Source: Legionella antarctica
GTDB lineage: Bacteria; Pseudomonadota; Gammaproteobacteria; Legionellales; Legionellaceae
DNA: 64,000 nucleotides
NCBI RefSeq assembly: GCF_011764505.1
Contig: NZ_AP022839.1
Coordinates: 186,001-250,000 of the forward strand
Direction of reading: 5' to 3'
In this document: positions 35,803 to 45,326 of the stretch, in pieces
Layout of the letters: each line of letters begins with the position of its first letter
Numbering within the stretch: position 1 is the first letter of the stretch
Notes under the pieces: model-generated
The model's database searches: none
Told to the model about the DNA's origin: nothing
Seen by the model: the letters and a program-made list of their open reading frames with translations, nothing else
Translations under genes and position numbers: made by a program

Positions 35803-37545
35803 ATGGTACCTAACAGTCGTTTTTATTTCGCCAATCCTGATAAAGTCGGGCGATTTATTAATCGCTGGGATATTCTTTTACTGGTTATCATTTTTGCAAT
35901 TTTGTTTTTTCTAGGTTGGGCGGGTTCACAAATGGCGACCCCTTATCAGTTGGGCGAACCTATACCCATTTCACTGGCTCCTTCCAATCTTCCCTTCTAT
36001 GCGCTGCGTACTGTGTTGCGCCTCTTCATTGCATTGATTTTTTCTATAGTGTTTACTTTTATTATTGGTGCATGGGCGGCTAAAAATCGACGTGCTGAAC
36101 AGGTTATTATTCCGGCCATTGATATTCTGCAATCCATTCCCGTGCTGAGTTTTTTGTCTATTACGGTTACCGGGTTCATTCATCTTTTCCCAAATAGTTT
36201 ACTAGGCCCTGAGTGTGCTTCTATTTTTGCTATTTTTTGTGCGCAAGTGTGGAACATGACTTTTGGGTTTTATCAATCTTTAAAAACAATCCCACACGAT
36301 TTGAAAGAAGTCTCTTCTATGTTTCGTCTTTCTGCATGGCAGCGTTTCTGGAAAGTTGAAGTTCCGTTTTCCATGTCAGGACTATTATGGAATATGATGA
36401 TATCCATGTCTGCAAGCTGGTTTTTTGTGGTTCTGTCTGAGGCCATTTCAGTTGCTCATCAAAATATAAGATTACCTGGCGTTGGATCCTATATTGCTCT
36501 GGCGATACAGCAAAAAGATTTACATGCAGTGGGTTATGCCATATTAACCATGGTGATCGTTATTTTTTTATATGATCAGATATTGTTTAGACCATTAATC
36601 GCCTGGTCTGAGAAATTTAAAGTAGAACCCTCACCAGATGAAGCAGAATACCAGTCCTGGTTAATTGATTTGATCCGGGGAAGCCGATTAATGAAACGAT
36701 TTACCAAGACCATAGCAGTATTTACCGATGGTTTTGTTAATGCGCGTTGGCTCAGAATCAGTGAACCAAAGGCCGTAAAAGAAATAGACTTTAAAAAGCA
36801 GAAACGTCTGGACAGGTTTTGGGGTGCCTTCATTTTATTATGTATTCTCAGTGGGAGTTGGTTTTTATTAAGGTTCATCCTTGCGGAATTGAAAGCCACT
36901 GATATTTTGCATGTATTTTTGCTTGGAGCCGCGACAGGGACTCGGGTGATCGTTCTGATTATCATCAGCTCCTTCATATGGATTCCGGTGGGCGTATGGA
37001 TAGGCTTAAGACCGCGTATAGCCCAAAAAATACAACCAGTAGTGCAGTTTGTTGCCGCCTTTCCTGCGAATTTATTTTATCCTTTATTTGTAATCGCTAT
37101 AGTTAAATTTAATTTAAGTGTGGAAATTTGGGTAACTCCGCTCATGATTCTGGGAACGCAATGGTATATTTTATTTAATGTGATCGCCGGGGCTTCTAAC
37201 ATTCCTCGTGATCTGTATCTTGCTGCGGATAATTTCGGTTTAAAAGGATGGATTTGGTGGAAACGATTGGCATTGCCCGGAATTTTCCCTTTTTATATTA
37301 CCGGAGCAATCACCGCTGCCGGAGGGGCATGGAACGCAAGCATTGTAGCTGAATATGTCAGTTGGGGTAGTGTAACCCTCAAAGCCACAGGTTTAGGGGA
37401 ATACATACAAGCCAGCACAACCGCGGGAGATTTTCCCCAAATTGCTTTGGGTACGGCAATGATGTGTCTTTATGTATTGGCCTTTAATCACCTGATTTGG
37501 CGTCCGCTCTATCGCTTGGCGGAAGAGCGATTTAATTTTAATTGA
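35803..37545 (+). CDS. ABC transporter permease with two fused membrane domains
   Basis: 580-aa inner-membrane protein with two tandem binding-protein-dependent permease domains (about 60-260 and 340-570). Each has an EAA-like loop (IPHDLKEVSSMFRLSAWQRFWKVEVP; IPRDLYLAADNFGLKGWIWWKRLALPGI split in two parts here). It resembles nitrate/sulfonate/taurine-type permeases, which normally carry one such domain per chain. The internal duplication probably lets a single chain form the whole pore. It is followed 7 nt later by its ATPase. No substrate-binding protein is encoded nearby, so the substrate and even the direction of transport are open. Confidence 0.85.
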   Translation: MVPNSRFYFANPDKVGRFINRWDILLLVIIFAILFFLGWAGSQMATPYQLGEPIPISLAPSNLPFYALRTVLRLFIALIFSIVFTFIIGAWAAKNRRAEQVIIPAIDILQSIPVLSFLSITVTGFIHLFPNSLLGPECASIFAIFCAQVWNMTFGFYQSLKTIPHDLKEVSSMFRLSAWQRFWKVEVPFSMSGLLWNMMISMSASWFFVVLSEAISVAHQNIRLPGVGSYIALAIQQKDLHAVGYAILTMVIVIFLYDQILFRPLIAWSEKFKVEPSPDEAEYQSWLIDLIRGSRLMKRFTKTIAVFTDGFVNARWLRISEPKAVKEIDFKKQKRLDRFWGAFILLCILSGSWFLLRFILAELKATDILHVFLLGAATGTRVIVLIIISSFIWIPVGVWIGLRPRIAQKIQPVVQFVAAFPANLFYPLFVIAIVKFNLSVEIWVTPLMILGTQWYILFNVIAGASNIPRDLYLAADNFGLKGWIWWKRLALPGIFPFYITGAITAAGGAWNASIVAEYVSWGSVTLKATGLGEYIQASTTAGDFPQIALGTAMMCLYVLAFNHLIWRPLYRLAEERFNFN

Positions 37546-37552
37546 GGCTCCA

Positions 37553-38851
37553 ATGACTGAAACTATTATTTCCATAGAAAACTTAAGAAAATCGTTTAAA
37601 AAAGCATCTACTCAAGATCTGCTGGTTCTTGAAGACGTTAATTTTAAATTACAAGAAGGTGAGATTGTTGCCTTATTAGGTAAATCAGGATCGGGAAAAT
37701 CTACTCTTTTACGAATCATTGCAGGACTCGTCCCCCCTTCCAGTGGAACGGTGACTTATAGAGGTAAACCCGTAACTCGTCCCGTTGCTGGAATCGCCAT
37801 GGTCTTTCAATCTTTTGCCCTGATGCCTTGGCTCAATGTTTTGGAAAATGTAGAGCTTGGCCTTGAGGCCCAAGGAGTAAGCCGTGATGAGCGGAGACAT
37901 AGAGCTATTGAGGCCATCGACATCATCGGTCTGGATGGGTTCGAGTCGGCTTTCCCCAAGGAGTTATCTGGCGGTATGCGCCAAAGGGTAGGTTTTGCTC
38001 GTGCCTTGGTGATTAATCCCGATGTTTTATTGATGGATGAGCCTTTTTCTGCTCTTGATGTGCTTACTGCGGAAAATTTAAAATCAGATTTATTGGAATT
38101 ATGGAAAGAAAAGAAAACCAATACTAATGGCATTTTATTAGTGACCCATAATATTGAGGAAGCAGCAACTTTGGCTGATCGCATTGTTATTTTTGGTAAT
38201 GATCCCGGATATATCCGCGCTGAACTACCGGTTACTTTGCCACAGCCCAGAGATCCCGAGACTCCTGAATTTCGTGCTTTGGTGGATAAAATATATACCT
38301 TAATGACTACCGGACCTAAAGAAAAAGCCAAGCGTGCTCAACGCGAACGTCAAATAGGTTTGGGTTATCGCTTGCCCGATGTAGAACCTTCGGAGTTGTC
38401 TGGCTTGATTGAGACCATGAAGTCTTTTGAGGAACGTATCGACTTGCCTGAGCTTGCTGATGAACTCATGATGAATATTGATGATTTGTTTCCTATTCTT
38501 GAAACTTTAGAAATACTTGGTTTTGCCAAGGTATCTGCTGGGGATATTCAATTAAGCGATTTAGGAAAACAGTTTTCTGAAGCTGATCTGCAAGAGCGTA
38601 AACAGTTATTTGCACAACGACTATTGGAGAAAGTACCACTTGCTCGTTACATTCGTCGTGTTCTGGATGAAAAAGTAGGGCATAGAGTATCTGAAGAACG
38701 TTTCTTAAGTAAATTGGAGGATTATCTCAGTGAGAAAGAAGCCGATCGCGTGTTACGTACGATGATCGATTGGGGGCGATACGCTGAGATTTTTGCCTAT
38801 GATTTTAATACTGGAATTTTAAGTTTGGAAAACCCGGGTAAAGGTTTTTAG
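37553..38851 (+). CDS. ABC transporter ATP-binding protein with C-terminal AAA-associated domain
   Basis: 432 aa. The nucleotide-binding domain (1-250) has Walker A GKSGSGKST, the signature LSGGMRQRVGFARAL, Walker B VLLMDEP and the switch His (LLVTHN). The C-terminal ~150 residues (SGLIETMKSFEERIDLPELADELMMNIDD in two helices) match the AAA-associated C-terminal domain found on ATPases of nitrate/sulfonate-type importers. It partners the fused permease. It ends at a bidirectional terminator shared with dsbA. Confidence 0.87.
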   Translation: MTETIISIENLRKSFKKASTQDLLVLEDVNFKLQEGEIVALLGKSGSGKSTLLRIIAGLVPPSSGTVTYRGKPVTRPVAGIAMVFQSFALMPWLNVLENVELGLEAQGVSRDERRHRAIEAIDIIGLDGFESAFPKELSGGMRQRVGFARALVINPDVLLMDEPFSALDVLTAENLKSDLLELWKEKKTNTNGILLVTHNIEEAATLADRIVIFGNDPGYIRAELPVTLPQPRDPETPEFRALVDKIYTLMTTGPKEKAKRAQRERQIGLGYRLPDVEPSELSGLIETMKSFEERIDLPELADELMMNIDDLFPILETLEILGFAKVSAGDIQLSDLGKQFSEADLQERKQLFAQRLLEKVPLARYIRRVLDEKVGHRVSEERFLSKLEDYLSEKEADRVLRTMIDWGRYAEIFAYDFNTGILSLENPGKGF

Positions 38852-38856
38852 TTCAA

Positions 38857-38896
38857 AACCCGTATCAGCGCAATATAATGCAGCATAATACGGGTT
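38857..38896. terminator. Bidirectional terminator hairpin between ABC ATPase and dsbA
   Basis: Perfect 9-bp inverted repeat AACCCGTAT (38857-38865) / ATACGGGTT (38888-38896) with a 22-nt loop, in the 50-bp gap between two convergent genes. There are short T/A-rich flanks but no strong U-run. Confidence 0.5.
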
Positions 38897-38901
38897 ATTG
38901 A

Positions 38902-39510
38902 TTAAGCCGGTTTTCTCAACAGGTAATCAAGGATCAGGAACAAGCGTTGTGGACTTCCGGCCATTTGTAAATCTGTTTTATATTTATTATTAATCACAAA
39001 AGCAGGCACAGCATTTATTTGATAGCCCGCCATTAAACTCATGCCACTGCTGACGCGCATATCAATAGTTGGTGAGTTCTCAAAAGCACTCTTGGCAATT
39101 TCTCTATCAACACCCTGGTTCACAAAAAAATCGATCATTGATTGTTTGGTGTTCAAGGGTTTTTTATCTTCCTGAATGGTTTTAAATAATGCCGGGTTCA
39201 GTTTGTCTGATAAAGCGAGAGTTTTAGCGGTGTAATACGCTTTGGCATATAATTCCCACTCAGGTTTGAATACTACAGGGACACGTTCCAGCTGAGCATT
39301 TTTTCCCATGTTACCTGCCCATTCATTAAGGGGAGTTTCCATACGGTAACACCAAGGGCAACCGTAACTAAAAAACTCAGTAATGACAGGAGTTTTGCTT
39401 TTGGTAACTTGGGGGTTAGAAACCACCTGATAATCTTTACCTTCTCTAAAATCTGCTGCCAGAGCTATAGCCGGTAAAAGGAGTATTAACCCGATTAATT
39501 TTCTTAACAT
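38902..39510 (-). CDS. dsbA: Periplasmic thiol:disulfide oxidoreductase DsbA
   Basis: 202 aa. A signal peptide (MLRKLIGLILLLPAIALA) is followed by a thioredoxin fold with a helical insert. The active site is C51-P-W-C54 (FSYGCPWCYRME); E. coli DsbA has CPHC. The cis-Pro loop reads NAVPAF. It introduces disulfides in exported proteins. L. pneumophila has DsbA1 and DsbA2; this copy, a DsbA of standard monomeric length next to cytochrome c4, fits DsbA1 (inference). It lies 12 nt downstream of the cytochrome gene, so they are probably one operon. Confidence 0.9.
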   Translation of the reverse strand: MLRKLIGLILLLPAIALAADFREGKDYQVVSNPQVTKSKTPVITEFFSYGCPWCYRMETPLNEWAGNMGKNAQLERVPVVFKPEWELYAKAYYTAKTLALSDKLNPALFKTIQEDKKPLNTKQSMIDFFVNQGVDREIAKSAFENSPTIDMRVSSGMSLMAGYQINAVPAFVINNKYKTDLQMAGSPQRLFLILDYLLRKPA

Positions 39511-39522
39511 GTTTTCAGTTCC

Positions 39523-40122
39523 TTAATATAGACCTTCAATATAGTGCGCTACTGCCTCCATATCATCTTGATTCATTCTGTTACAGATGTCTTGCATGAT
39601 ATGGTTTAAATCATTTGTTCGCCTGCCCTCTTTAAATGCCTGTAACTGCATTATCGTATATGCTGCATGTTGTCCTGAAAGTACGGGAAATCCTGCTTGT
39701 GCGTTACCGGTACCTTTGGGGCCATGGCAGGCAATACATGCTGTTATATGTTTATTAAAATCGCCACCTTTATAAAGCTGCTCGCCGCGCTGAATGTATT
39801 TTATGGGCGTTGAGCCTTGGGCGATGGGTATTTTAGCATAATAAGTTGCCAAGTCATCTATGTCTTGTGAGTTGAGTGTAGCAATTATGGCGGCCATTGT
39901 CGGTGCATTGCGTTGAGTACCTTCTTTCAAATCATTAAGTTGCTTAATAAAATATTTCTCATGTTGTCCGGCAAGATTGGGCCATTCGGGATTGGAGCCA
40001 ACCCCTTGTTGCCCATGACAGGCGGTACATCCCAAGGCTTTGTTTGTTCCGGTTTGGGAATTATCTTGGGCATGAGTTATAACTGGCAAGCACAGGATAA
40101 AGATTAGTGCTAATTTTTTCAT
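39523..40122 (-). CDS. Diheme cytochrome c4
   Basis: 199 aa. A signal peptide (MKKLALIFILCLPVITHA) is followed by two homologous cytochrome c domains with the heme motifs CTACHG and CIACHG, and later Met ligands (NAPTMAAI; HIMQDICNRM). It is a periplasmic electron carrier, commonly passing electrons to terminal oxidases. The start is set at ATG 40122, which gives a proper signal peptide; a longer frame to 40179 overlaps engB's promoter. It is divergent from engB. Confidence 0.92.
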   Translation of the reverse strand: MKKLALIFILCLPVITHAQDNSQTGTNKALGCTACHGQQGVGSNPEWPNLAGQHEKYFIKQLNDLKEGTQRNAPTMAAIIATLNSQDIDDLATYYAKIPIAQGSTPIKYIQRGEQLYKGGDFNKHITACIACHGPKGTGNAQAGFPVLSGQHAAYTIMQLQAFKEGRRTNDLNHIMQDICNRMNQDDMEAVAHYIEGLY

Positions 40123-40195
40123 CGATTTCTCATCATAAATTCTTGAATTAATGGTACACTGCTTAGGTCCAAATCCCAAAATGAAATTAGATCTT

Positions 40196-40798
40196 ATGCC
40201 AGTAAATCCGTATTCTAAAGCAGTTTTTTTAAAAAGCGCTGCTCGCGTTGACCAATTACCTGAAGATTCCGGCTATGAAGTAGCTTTTGCTGGACGCTCC
40301 AATGCGGGAAAATCCAGTGCCTTGAATTGCCTGACGACAATTAAAAGTTTAGCAAGAACCAGCAAAACCCCGGGCCGTACTCAATTAATTAATCTTTTTA
40401 CCTTAGACGAAGAGCGCCGTCTTGTTGATTTGCCTGGCTACGGTTATGCAAAAGTTGCCTTACAAGTGAAATTGGAATGGCAAAAACATCTGGCCCATTA
40501 TCTTGAAGCAAGAAACAGTCTGAAGGGTTTAGTCCTGTTAATGGACATACGGCATCCTTTAAAAGAGCTGGATCAGATGATGATTGACTGGGCTTTAAAT
40601 CGTCAGCTACCAGTCCATATCTTATTAACTAAATCTGATAAACTAAGTAAAAGCGATGTAAAAAATTGTTTACTGAAAGTGCGCAAACACTATGATCTTG
40701 CCAAACATATCATTACCGTGCAATCGTTTTCTTCTTTGAAAAAAGAAGGAGTTGATGAGTTGATTTCTTCATTAAATCAATGGTTTGAATGGAGTTAA
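40196..40798 (+). CDS. engB: Ribosome biogenesis GTPase EngB (YihA/YsxC)
   Basis: About 200 aa. An Era-like GTPase with G1 GRSNAGKSS, the G2 Thr in KTPGRTQ, G3 DLPGYG and G4 TKSDK. It is required for 50S subunit assembly in many bacteria. The start is uncertain among ATGs at 40181 and 40196; [11 protein letters not shown] is taken as it fits the family N terminus best. The gene is complete. Confidence 0.93.
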   Translation: MPVNPYSKAVFLKSAARVDQLPEDSGYEVAFAGRSNAGKSSALNCLTTIKSLARTSKTPGRTQLINLFTLDEERRLVDLPGYGYAKVALQVKLEWQKHLAHYLEARNSLKGLVLLMDIRHPLKELDQMMIDWALNRQLPVHILLTKSDKLSKSDVKNCLLKVRKHYDLAKHIITVQSFSSLKKEGVDELISSLNQWFEWS

Positions 40799-41165
40799 TT
40801 CAACAAGCTTTGCTGGGTACAAGCCTCATAGCCATCAAGCTAAGGAAAGTCTCTGTCGTTGCAAGCGTAGCGAAGCAATCCACGGAGTTTTATTTGAAAA
40901 TCGTACGAGATTGCTTCACTACGCTTGCAACGACAGTTAATTTTAACTGATTTCTCCAACTCCAACAAAAAAGTGGGAAAAAGTAAAACTTTCTTCTTCA
41001 ATAAAAAAAGATATGGAAATTATCAAAAGAGGTATTAGTAACTGCTTGGTTTTTAAAAAATCTCCCACAATCCACATGGTTAATTAAATAAATCTTTAAT
41101 AATACAGTTGGGTTCTTTGCTATACTCATCGTTAGTTAATATAGCTACTATACGAGGGTATCGTT
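40799..41165. other. 367-bp intergenic region with an inverted-repeat element
   Basis: It holds the palindromic element at 40853-40936 (separate entry). The rest, 40940-41165, is AT-rich, with no frame that looks coding, and should contain the promoter of the Fic gene. Confidence 0.6.
40853..40936. repeat. Palindromic GTCGTTGCAAGCGTAG-type repeat
   Basis: Two 28-nt arms (40853-40880 and 40909-40936) are complementary with one mismatch, loop 28 nt. Each carries GTTGCAAGCGTAG then GAAGCAATC. It resembles the widespread interspersed palindrome with GCGTAGCGAAGCAATC found in many bacterial genomes, including Legionella. It could form a hairpin in transcripts reading through from engB. Confidence 0.75.
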
Positions 41166-42377
41166 ATGCCAGCACTTTCTATCCATGCTTATACTCGTAC
41201 TCATTTAGAATATGCAAAAATACATGAAGATGCAATATGGCGATTTTATATAGATTTTTATAGACAAATAACTCCTAAAGGTAAACGGGAAGGAGACAAG
41301 TTGTTTGATGTGGATGAGCCAGGATATATAAAGGCAATGCTTAAAGCGCATCAATACATGAATAAAATAATTCATGAAAGCCTTACTGCAGAACATATAT
41401 TAAATTTATATCATTGGGCAATGGAGGGTGTTAAAAAAACTAATTTAATGGACTTTGATGAATTTGGGAAGTTTAGAAATAATGATGTCAGCGGATTTTG
41501 GTTGATGCTAAACTCTAAAGGGAATGAATTATCAGGGAATGTTTCACCTGAGGGTCTTAGAGAATTCCTAAAAGAAATTATTCAGAATAATAATCCTAAC
41601 AATTATAAAATTTACAAAGCAGATCTTGATATCCTAAGTATTGCAGTATTGAAGTGTAAAGAAGGAGATAATGGCTTAGATAATGCGGTTGATTATCTGC
41701 ACAAAGAAATCCTTGCCGGGAAAACACGGTTTGTTTCCCCCTCAATGTCACATAGTGAGATAAAGAAAAAAGTTAAGCAATATATTGATGAGTATCATTT
41801 AGAGTTGAGTAGAGCTCTTAGTGAAGAAAAAAAATTAGAATGCGTTATTAAGTTATGTCAAAATTTAGAGCGACTTCATCCTTTTATCGACGGTAATTGT
41901 CGAACTCTCGTAATGTTAACTTTAAACTGCGAATTAATAAAAGATGGCTTTCCGCCAACAATGCTAGAAAATCCAAATCGATTCGATTTTTTTTCTATAG
42001 ACCAATTAAAAAATGAAATTAAGCTTGGTTGGGAAAACGCTAAACAATTTCAATCTCAAGTTACACTCTTGCCGACCTATAAAAAATTGTATATTTATGC
42101 AGATGTATTGCATAAAGAGTATAAAACCAGTTTTTTCCCTAAAAAAGAAACATTTTCTAAAGCGCAGAAATTAGAAAATTTGCTTCAGAATCTCAAAAAA
42201 CTCTCATTAGAAGATGCCATTGATGCAATAGAGGATAATTTAAATATTATTGGCAAAGGTAGAGGAGTTACTACAAAGCTTTTAAACTTATCCACTCCAT
42301 CAAAAAAAATGCTAATGGAACTTGTTAAAGAGATTAAAGATTTAAAACATCAAAATGAACATATTATGACTCAATAA
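41166..42377 (+). CDS. Fic-domain protein, probable accessory/effector
   Basis: 403 aa. The Fic signature is HPFIDGNCRT with the catalytic-type H238, followed by LNCELIKDGFPPTMLENPNRFD. That is the pattern of a Legionella/Coxiella Fic-like group. Compared with HxFx(D/E)GNxRxxR, the second Arg is missing (TLV). No obvious inhibitory (S/T)xxxE(G/N) helix was found. Fic enzymes transfer AMP or other phosphate-containing groups to proteins; activity here is not certain. The C-terminal ~100 residues are helical and Lys-rich. The gene is visibly AT-richer than its neighbours and flanked by a repeat, so it is probably acquired. Secretion is inferred. Confidence 0.75.
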   Translation: MPALSIHAYTRTHLEYAKIHEDAIWRFYIDFYRQITPKGKREGDKLFDVDEPGYIKAMLKAHQYMNKIIHESLTAEHILNLYHWAMEGVKKTNLMDFDEFGKFRNNDVSGFWLMLNSKGNELSGNVSPEGLREFLKEIIQNNNPNNYKIYKADLDILSIAVLKCKEGDNGLDNAVDYLHKEILAGKTRFVSPSMSHSEIKKKVKQYIDEYHLELSRALSEEKKLECVIKLCQNLERLHPFIDGNCRTLVMLTLNCELIKDGFPPTMLENPNRFDFFSIDQLKNEIKLGWENAKQFQSQVTLLPTYKKLYIYADVLHKEYKTSFFPKKETFSKAQKLENLLQNLKKLSLEDAIDAIEDNLNIIGKGRGVTTKLLNLSTPSKKMLMELVKEIKDLKHQNEHIMTQ

Positions 42378-42561
42378 TTTGTTATTTATTGCAAAGCATC
42401 ATTTGAACAATAAATTGGACAATCTTAAGCTAAAGAATGAGAATAGTAGTTAAAATGTTGTTTGCTGGCATAGATCGTCCATAATCTGTATCCTAGACCA
42501 CATAGTATCCAGAGGATGTTTAATCACGGCACAAAGGCTTCTTATTAAGCAGGTCTATTTT

Positions 42562-43443
42562 TTATCGATACAGACTGATCAATTCAATCTGTCTGCGTTC
42601 TTCGATGGTCAAGTGAAAATCATCGAGATGTAAATCTTCATCCATGTGCTGAGGATTTGTAGTTCCCGTCAAAGGCAATATTCCTATATCTTTTGCAAAG
42701 CGAAAAATAATTTGGGGAATGGATTTTTTATATTTAGTCGCAAGGGATTGGATGAGGGGCAGTGAAAGATAGGGATGATTGGCCGTTAATAGGGAAAATC
42801 CTTGATAAACAAGTTCATGCTCAGCACAAAAATCTCTAATCTCCTGATCCCACTGATTGAAGGCAAAACATCGATTTTGGACAAAAGTTGGTTTAATTGA
42901 AACTTCTTTATAAAGTTCAACCAGTTGGCTTATACTGACATTTGAAATTCCCAAGAACTTCACCCTGCTTTCATGAACCAACTGTTCCATTGCTTCCCAG
43001 ACTTCCCAATCTGTAGGACTAAGTCCTTTACTGTAGTACGGTCCATGAAGAACATAAGAATCAATGTATTCAGTTTGTAAATGTTTAAGCGAACTTGCAA
43101 AGGATTGAGTGACCTGGTTTTTAAAAGGATCTTGGTCGTTATACGGTTTGCGCTCATCTTGACCTGCGGCAAAGGTGAATTTTGTTTGAATAAATAAGTC
43201 TTCTCGCTGCATAGGACTTTTATTCAAAAATTGCTGGATCCCAAGTCCCACTCCTTCTTCATAATAATGTTTCCGTTGATTCGCAGTATCAATGCCTGTA
43301 AAACCCGCTTGTAAGGCATGAGCAACCAATTCTTGAGTCAGCCCTTCTTTCCAGGCTGTTCCATACAGGAAGGGCGGTATCATGTGCTGGTTAATCACTC
43401 GTTCAGACTGTTCATTTGAGCGATTTGAGATTTCTGTTCTCAT
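42562..43443 (-). CDS. Aldo/keto reductase
   Basis: 293-aa NAD(P)H-dependent oxidoreductase of (beta/alpha)8 fold. The AKR tetrad is visible: Asp in GIDTANQRKHYYEE, the Tyr of that segment, Lys in FIQTKFT and His in YVLHGPYY. The substrate is unknown. It starts 1 nt after the acs stop, so it is the last gene of the mmsA-mmsB-acs-akr operon and may handle an aldehyde or ketone from the same catabolic route. Confidence 0.87.
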   Translation of the reverse strand: MRTEISNRSNEQSERVINQHMIPPFLYGTAWKEGLTQELVAHALQAGFTGIDTANQRKHYYEEGVGLGIQQFLNKSPMQREDLFIQTKFTFAAGQDERKPYNDQDPFKNQVTQSFASSLKHLQTEYIDSYVLHGPYYSKGLSPTDWEVWEAMEQLVHESRVKFLGISNVSISQLVELYKEVSIKPTFVQNRCFAFNQWDQEIRDFCAEHELVYQGFSLLTANHPYLSLPLIQSLATKYKKSIPQIIFRFAKDIGILPLTGTTNPQHMDEDLHLDDFHLTIEERRQIELISLYR

Positions 43444-43444
43444 G

Positions 43445-45325
43445 TTATTTTTGCATCTCCTTCATCAACTCTTCAATAATATGGGGATTGGCCAAGGTAG
43501 ATAAATCGCCCAAGTCTCCAATCTTCACCACTTCCTGGCAAGCGATTTTACGTAATATACGGCGCATAATTTTACCGGAGCGCGTTTTAGGCAAATCGTT
43601 GGTAAAATGAATGACATCTGGTTTTGCTATAGCGCTTATTTCTGTTTTTACATGATTGATCAGTTCTTCTTGTAAGGTGGAGTCCGCATGGTAGCCGTGT
43701 TTCAAGATAACAAAAGCGTAAATTCCCTGACCTTTAACATCGTGGGGTATGCCTACCACCCCCGCTTCAGCAACCATAGGATGACTGACCAGTGCGCTTT
43801 CAACTTCAGCAGTTCCGAGGCGATGGCCAGAAACATTAATGACGTCATCCACTCGACCTGTAATCCAATAATCACCATCTTCATCACGTTTTGCACCATC
43901 TCCAGTGATGAAGTACCCTTTGGATAAGTAGGTTTCACAATAACGTTTATGATCGCCGGCAATCGTTCTTGCCATAGAGGGCCATGGGTATTTAATGGCT
44001 AAAAACCCTTCCCCTGCCCCTAATAATTCATGACCACGATCATTGAGTAGTACGGGAACGATACCAGGAACCGGCTGGCTTGCTGCACCAGGCTTTATAG
44101 TGGGATCAGTAATTCTGGGGCTTATCATAATGGAGCCGGTTTCAGTTTGCCACCATGTATCAACTACAGCACATCTGCCTTGTCCTACTTTGTCCTGATA
44201 CCAATGCCATGCTTCCGGGTTAATAGGCTCCCCGACACTACCCAGTAAACGTAAAGATTGTCTCGAACTTGAACTCAGCCATTGATCGCCTGCTCGCATC
44301 AGCGCGCGGATGGCAGTAGGGGCGGTATAAAATACGTTAACCTGATGCTTATCAATGATATGCCAATTTCTTGCTGCATCCGGCCATGTGGGAATGCCTT
44401 CAAACATTAAGGTGGTAATGCCATTACACAGAGGGCCATAGACAACATAGCTGTGTCCTGTAATCCAGCCGACATCAGCTGTACACCAGAATACCTCACC
44501 TTGCTGGCAATCAAATATTAATTGATGGGTATATGCTGCCTGGACCAGGTAGCCACCTGTGGTATGTACTACTCCTTTAGGCTGTCCCGTACTGCCTGAG
44601 GTATAAAGTATAAAGAGTGGATCTTCTGCACCCATGGATTCTGGAATGCATTGAGCTGTGACTTGTTGTTTTAACTCATGCCACCAATAGTCTTTGTTTT
44701 TATCCAGCGTGATGGGGAGATCACCGGTTTTAACAACCAGGGTTTGAATGCTTAAGTCGTTACAGGCTTCGTCTGCCTGTTCTTTTAATGGAACTGTTTT
44801 GCCACCACGCTGTAAGCTGTCAGCAGTAATAAGGCACTTACACGCTGATGCAAGCAGGCGCTGTTTCAGGGCATGAGCAGAAAATCCTGCAAATATAACG
44901 GTATGAACTGCACCGATGCGGGCACAGGCAAGCATGGCAATTGCGGCTTCAGGTATCATCGGTAAGTAGATAGCTACGATATCGCCTTTACCAACCTTTA
45001 ACCGTTTAAGCACATTACTCATTCGGCAAACTTCATCATGCAGTTGGGAAAAAGTCAGTATTTTTTGCTGTTTTCCATCGTCACCTTCCCAAATAATGGC
45101 GGGCTGATTGGCTTTATGAGGTAGATGTCTGTCCAGACAATTAGAACTGACATTTAACCTGCCGCCTTGAAACCATTTTACATCACCATGCTTTAATCCA
45201 CCGGCAAGAGTAGTACTCCAGGGATGCATCCAATCTATGGTTTGTTTGGCAATTTCAGCCCAAAACTCAGTTAAGGCTACTTCGGTATCAGTCAGTTTGG
45301 GGTATGATAAGTGAGCTGAATGCAT
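43445..45325 (-). CDS. acs: Acyl-CoA synthetase, acetyl/propionyl-CoA synthetase type
   Basis: 626-aa AMP-forming ligase (E. coli Acs is 652 aa). It has the P-loop-like YTSGSTGQPKGVVHT, WWQTETGSIM, and the C-terminal catalytic lysine K585 in KTRSGKIMRR, a site acetylated in Acs proteins. It activates acetate or propionate to the CoA ester. The linkage to mmsA, whose product forms propionyl-CoA, suits propionate as well as acetate; the sequence alone does not decide. The ATG at 45325 follows GAGG by 6 nt, right after the mmsB stop. Confidence 0.88.
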   Translation of the reverse strand: MHSAHLSYPKLTDTEVALTEFWAEIAKQTIDWMHPWSTTLAGGLKHGDVKWFQGGRLNVSSNCLDRHLPHKANQPAIIWEGDDGKQQKILTFSQLHDEVCRMSNVLKRLKVGKGDIVAIYLPMIPEAAIAMLACARIGAVHTVIFAGFSAHALKQRLLASACKCLITADSLQRGGKTVPLKEQADEACNDLSIQTLVVKTGDLPITLDKNKDYWWHELKQQVTAQCIPESMGAEDPLFILYTSGSTGQPKGVVHTTGGYLVQAAYTHQLIFDCQQGEVFWCTADVGWITGHSYVVYGPLCNGITTLMFEGIPTWPDAARNWHIIDKHQVNVFYTAPTAIRALMRAGDQWLSSSSRQSLRLLGSVGEPINPEAWHWYQDKVGQGRCAVVDTWWQTETGSIMISPRITDPTIKPGAASQPVPGIVPVLLNDRGHELLGAGEGFLAIKYPWPSMARTIAGDHKRYCETYLSKGYFITGDGAKRDEDGDYWITGRVDDVINVSGHRLGTAEVESALVSHPMVAEAGVVGIPHDVKGQGIYAFVILKHGYHADSTLQEELINHVKTEISAIAKPDVIHFTNDLPKTRSGKIMRRILRKIACQEVVKIGDLGDLSTLANPHIIEELMKEMQK

Positions 45326-45326
45326 G

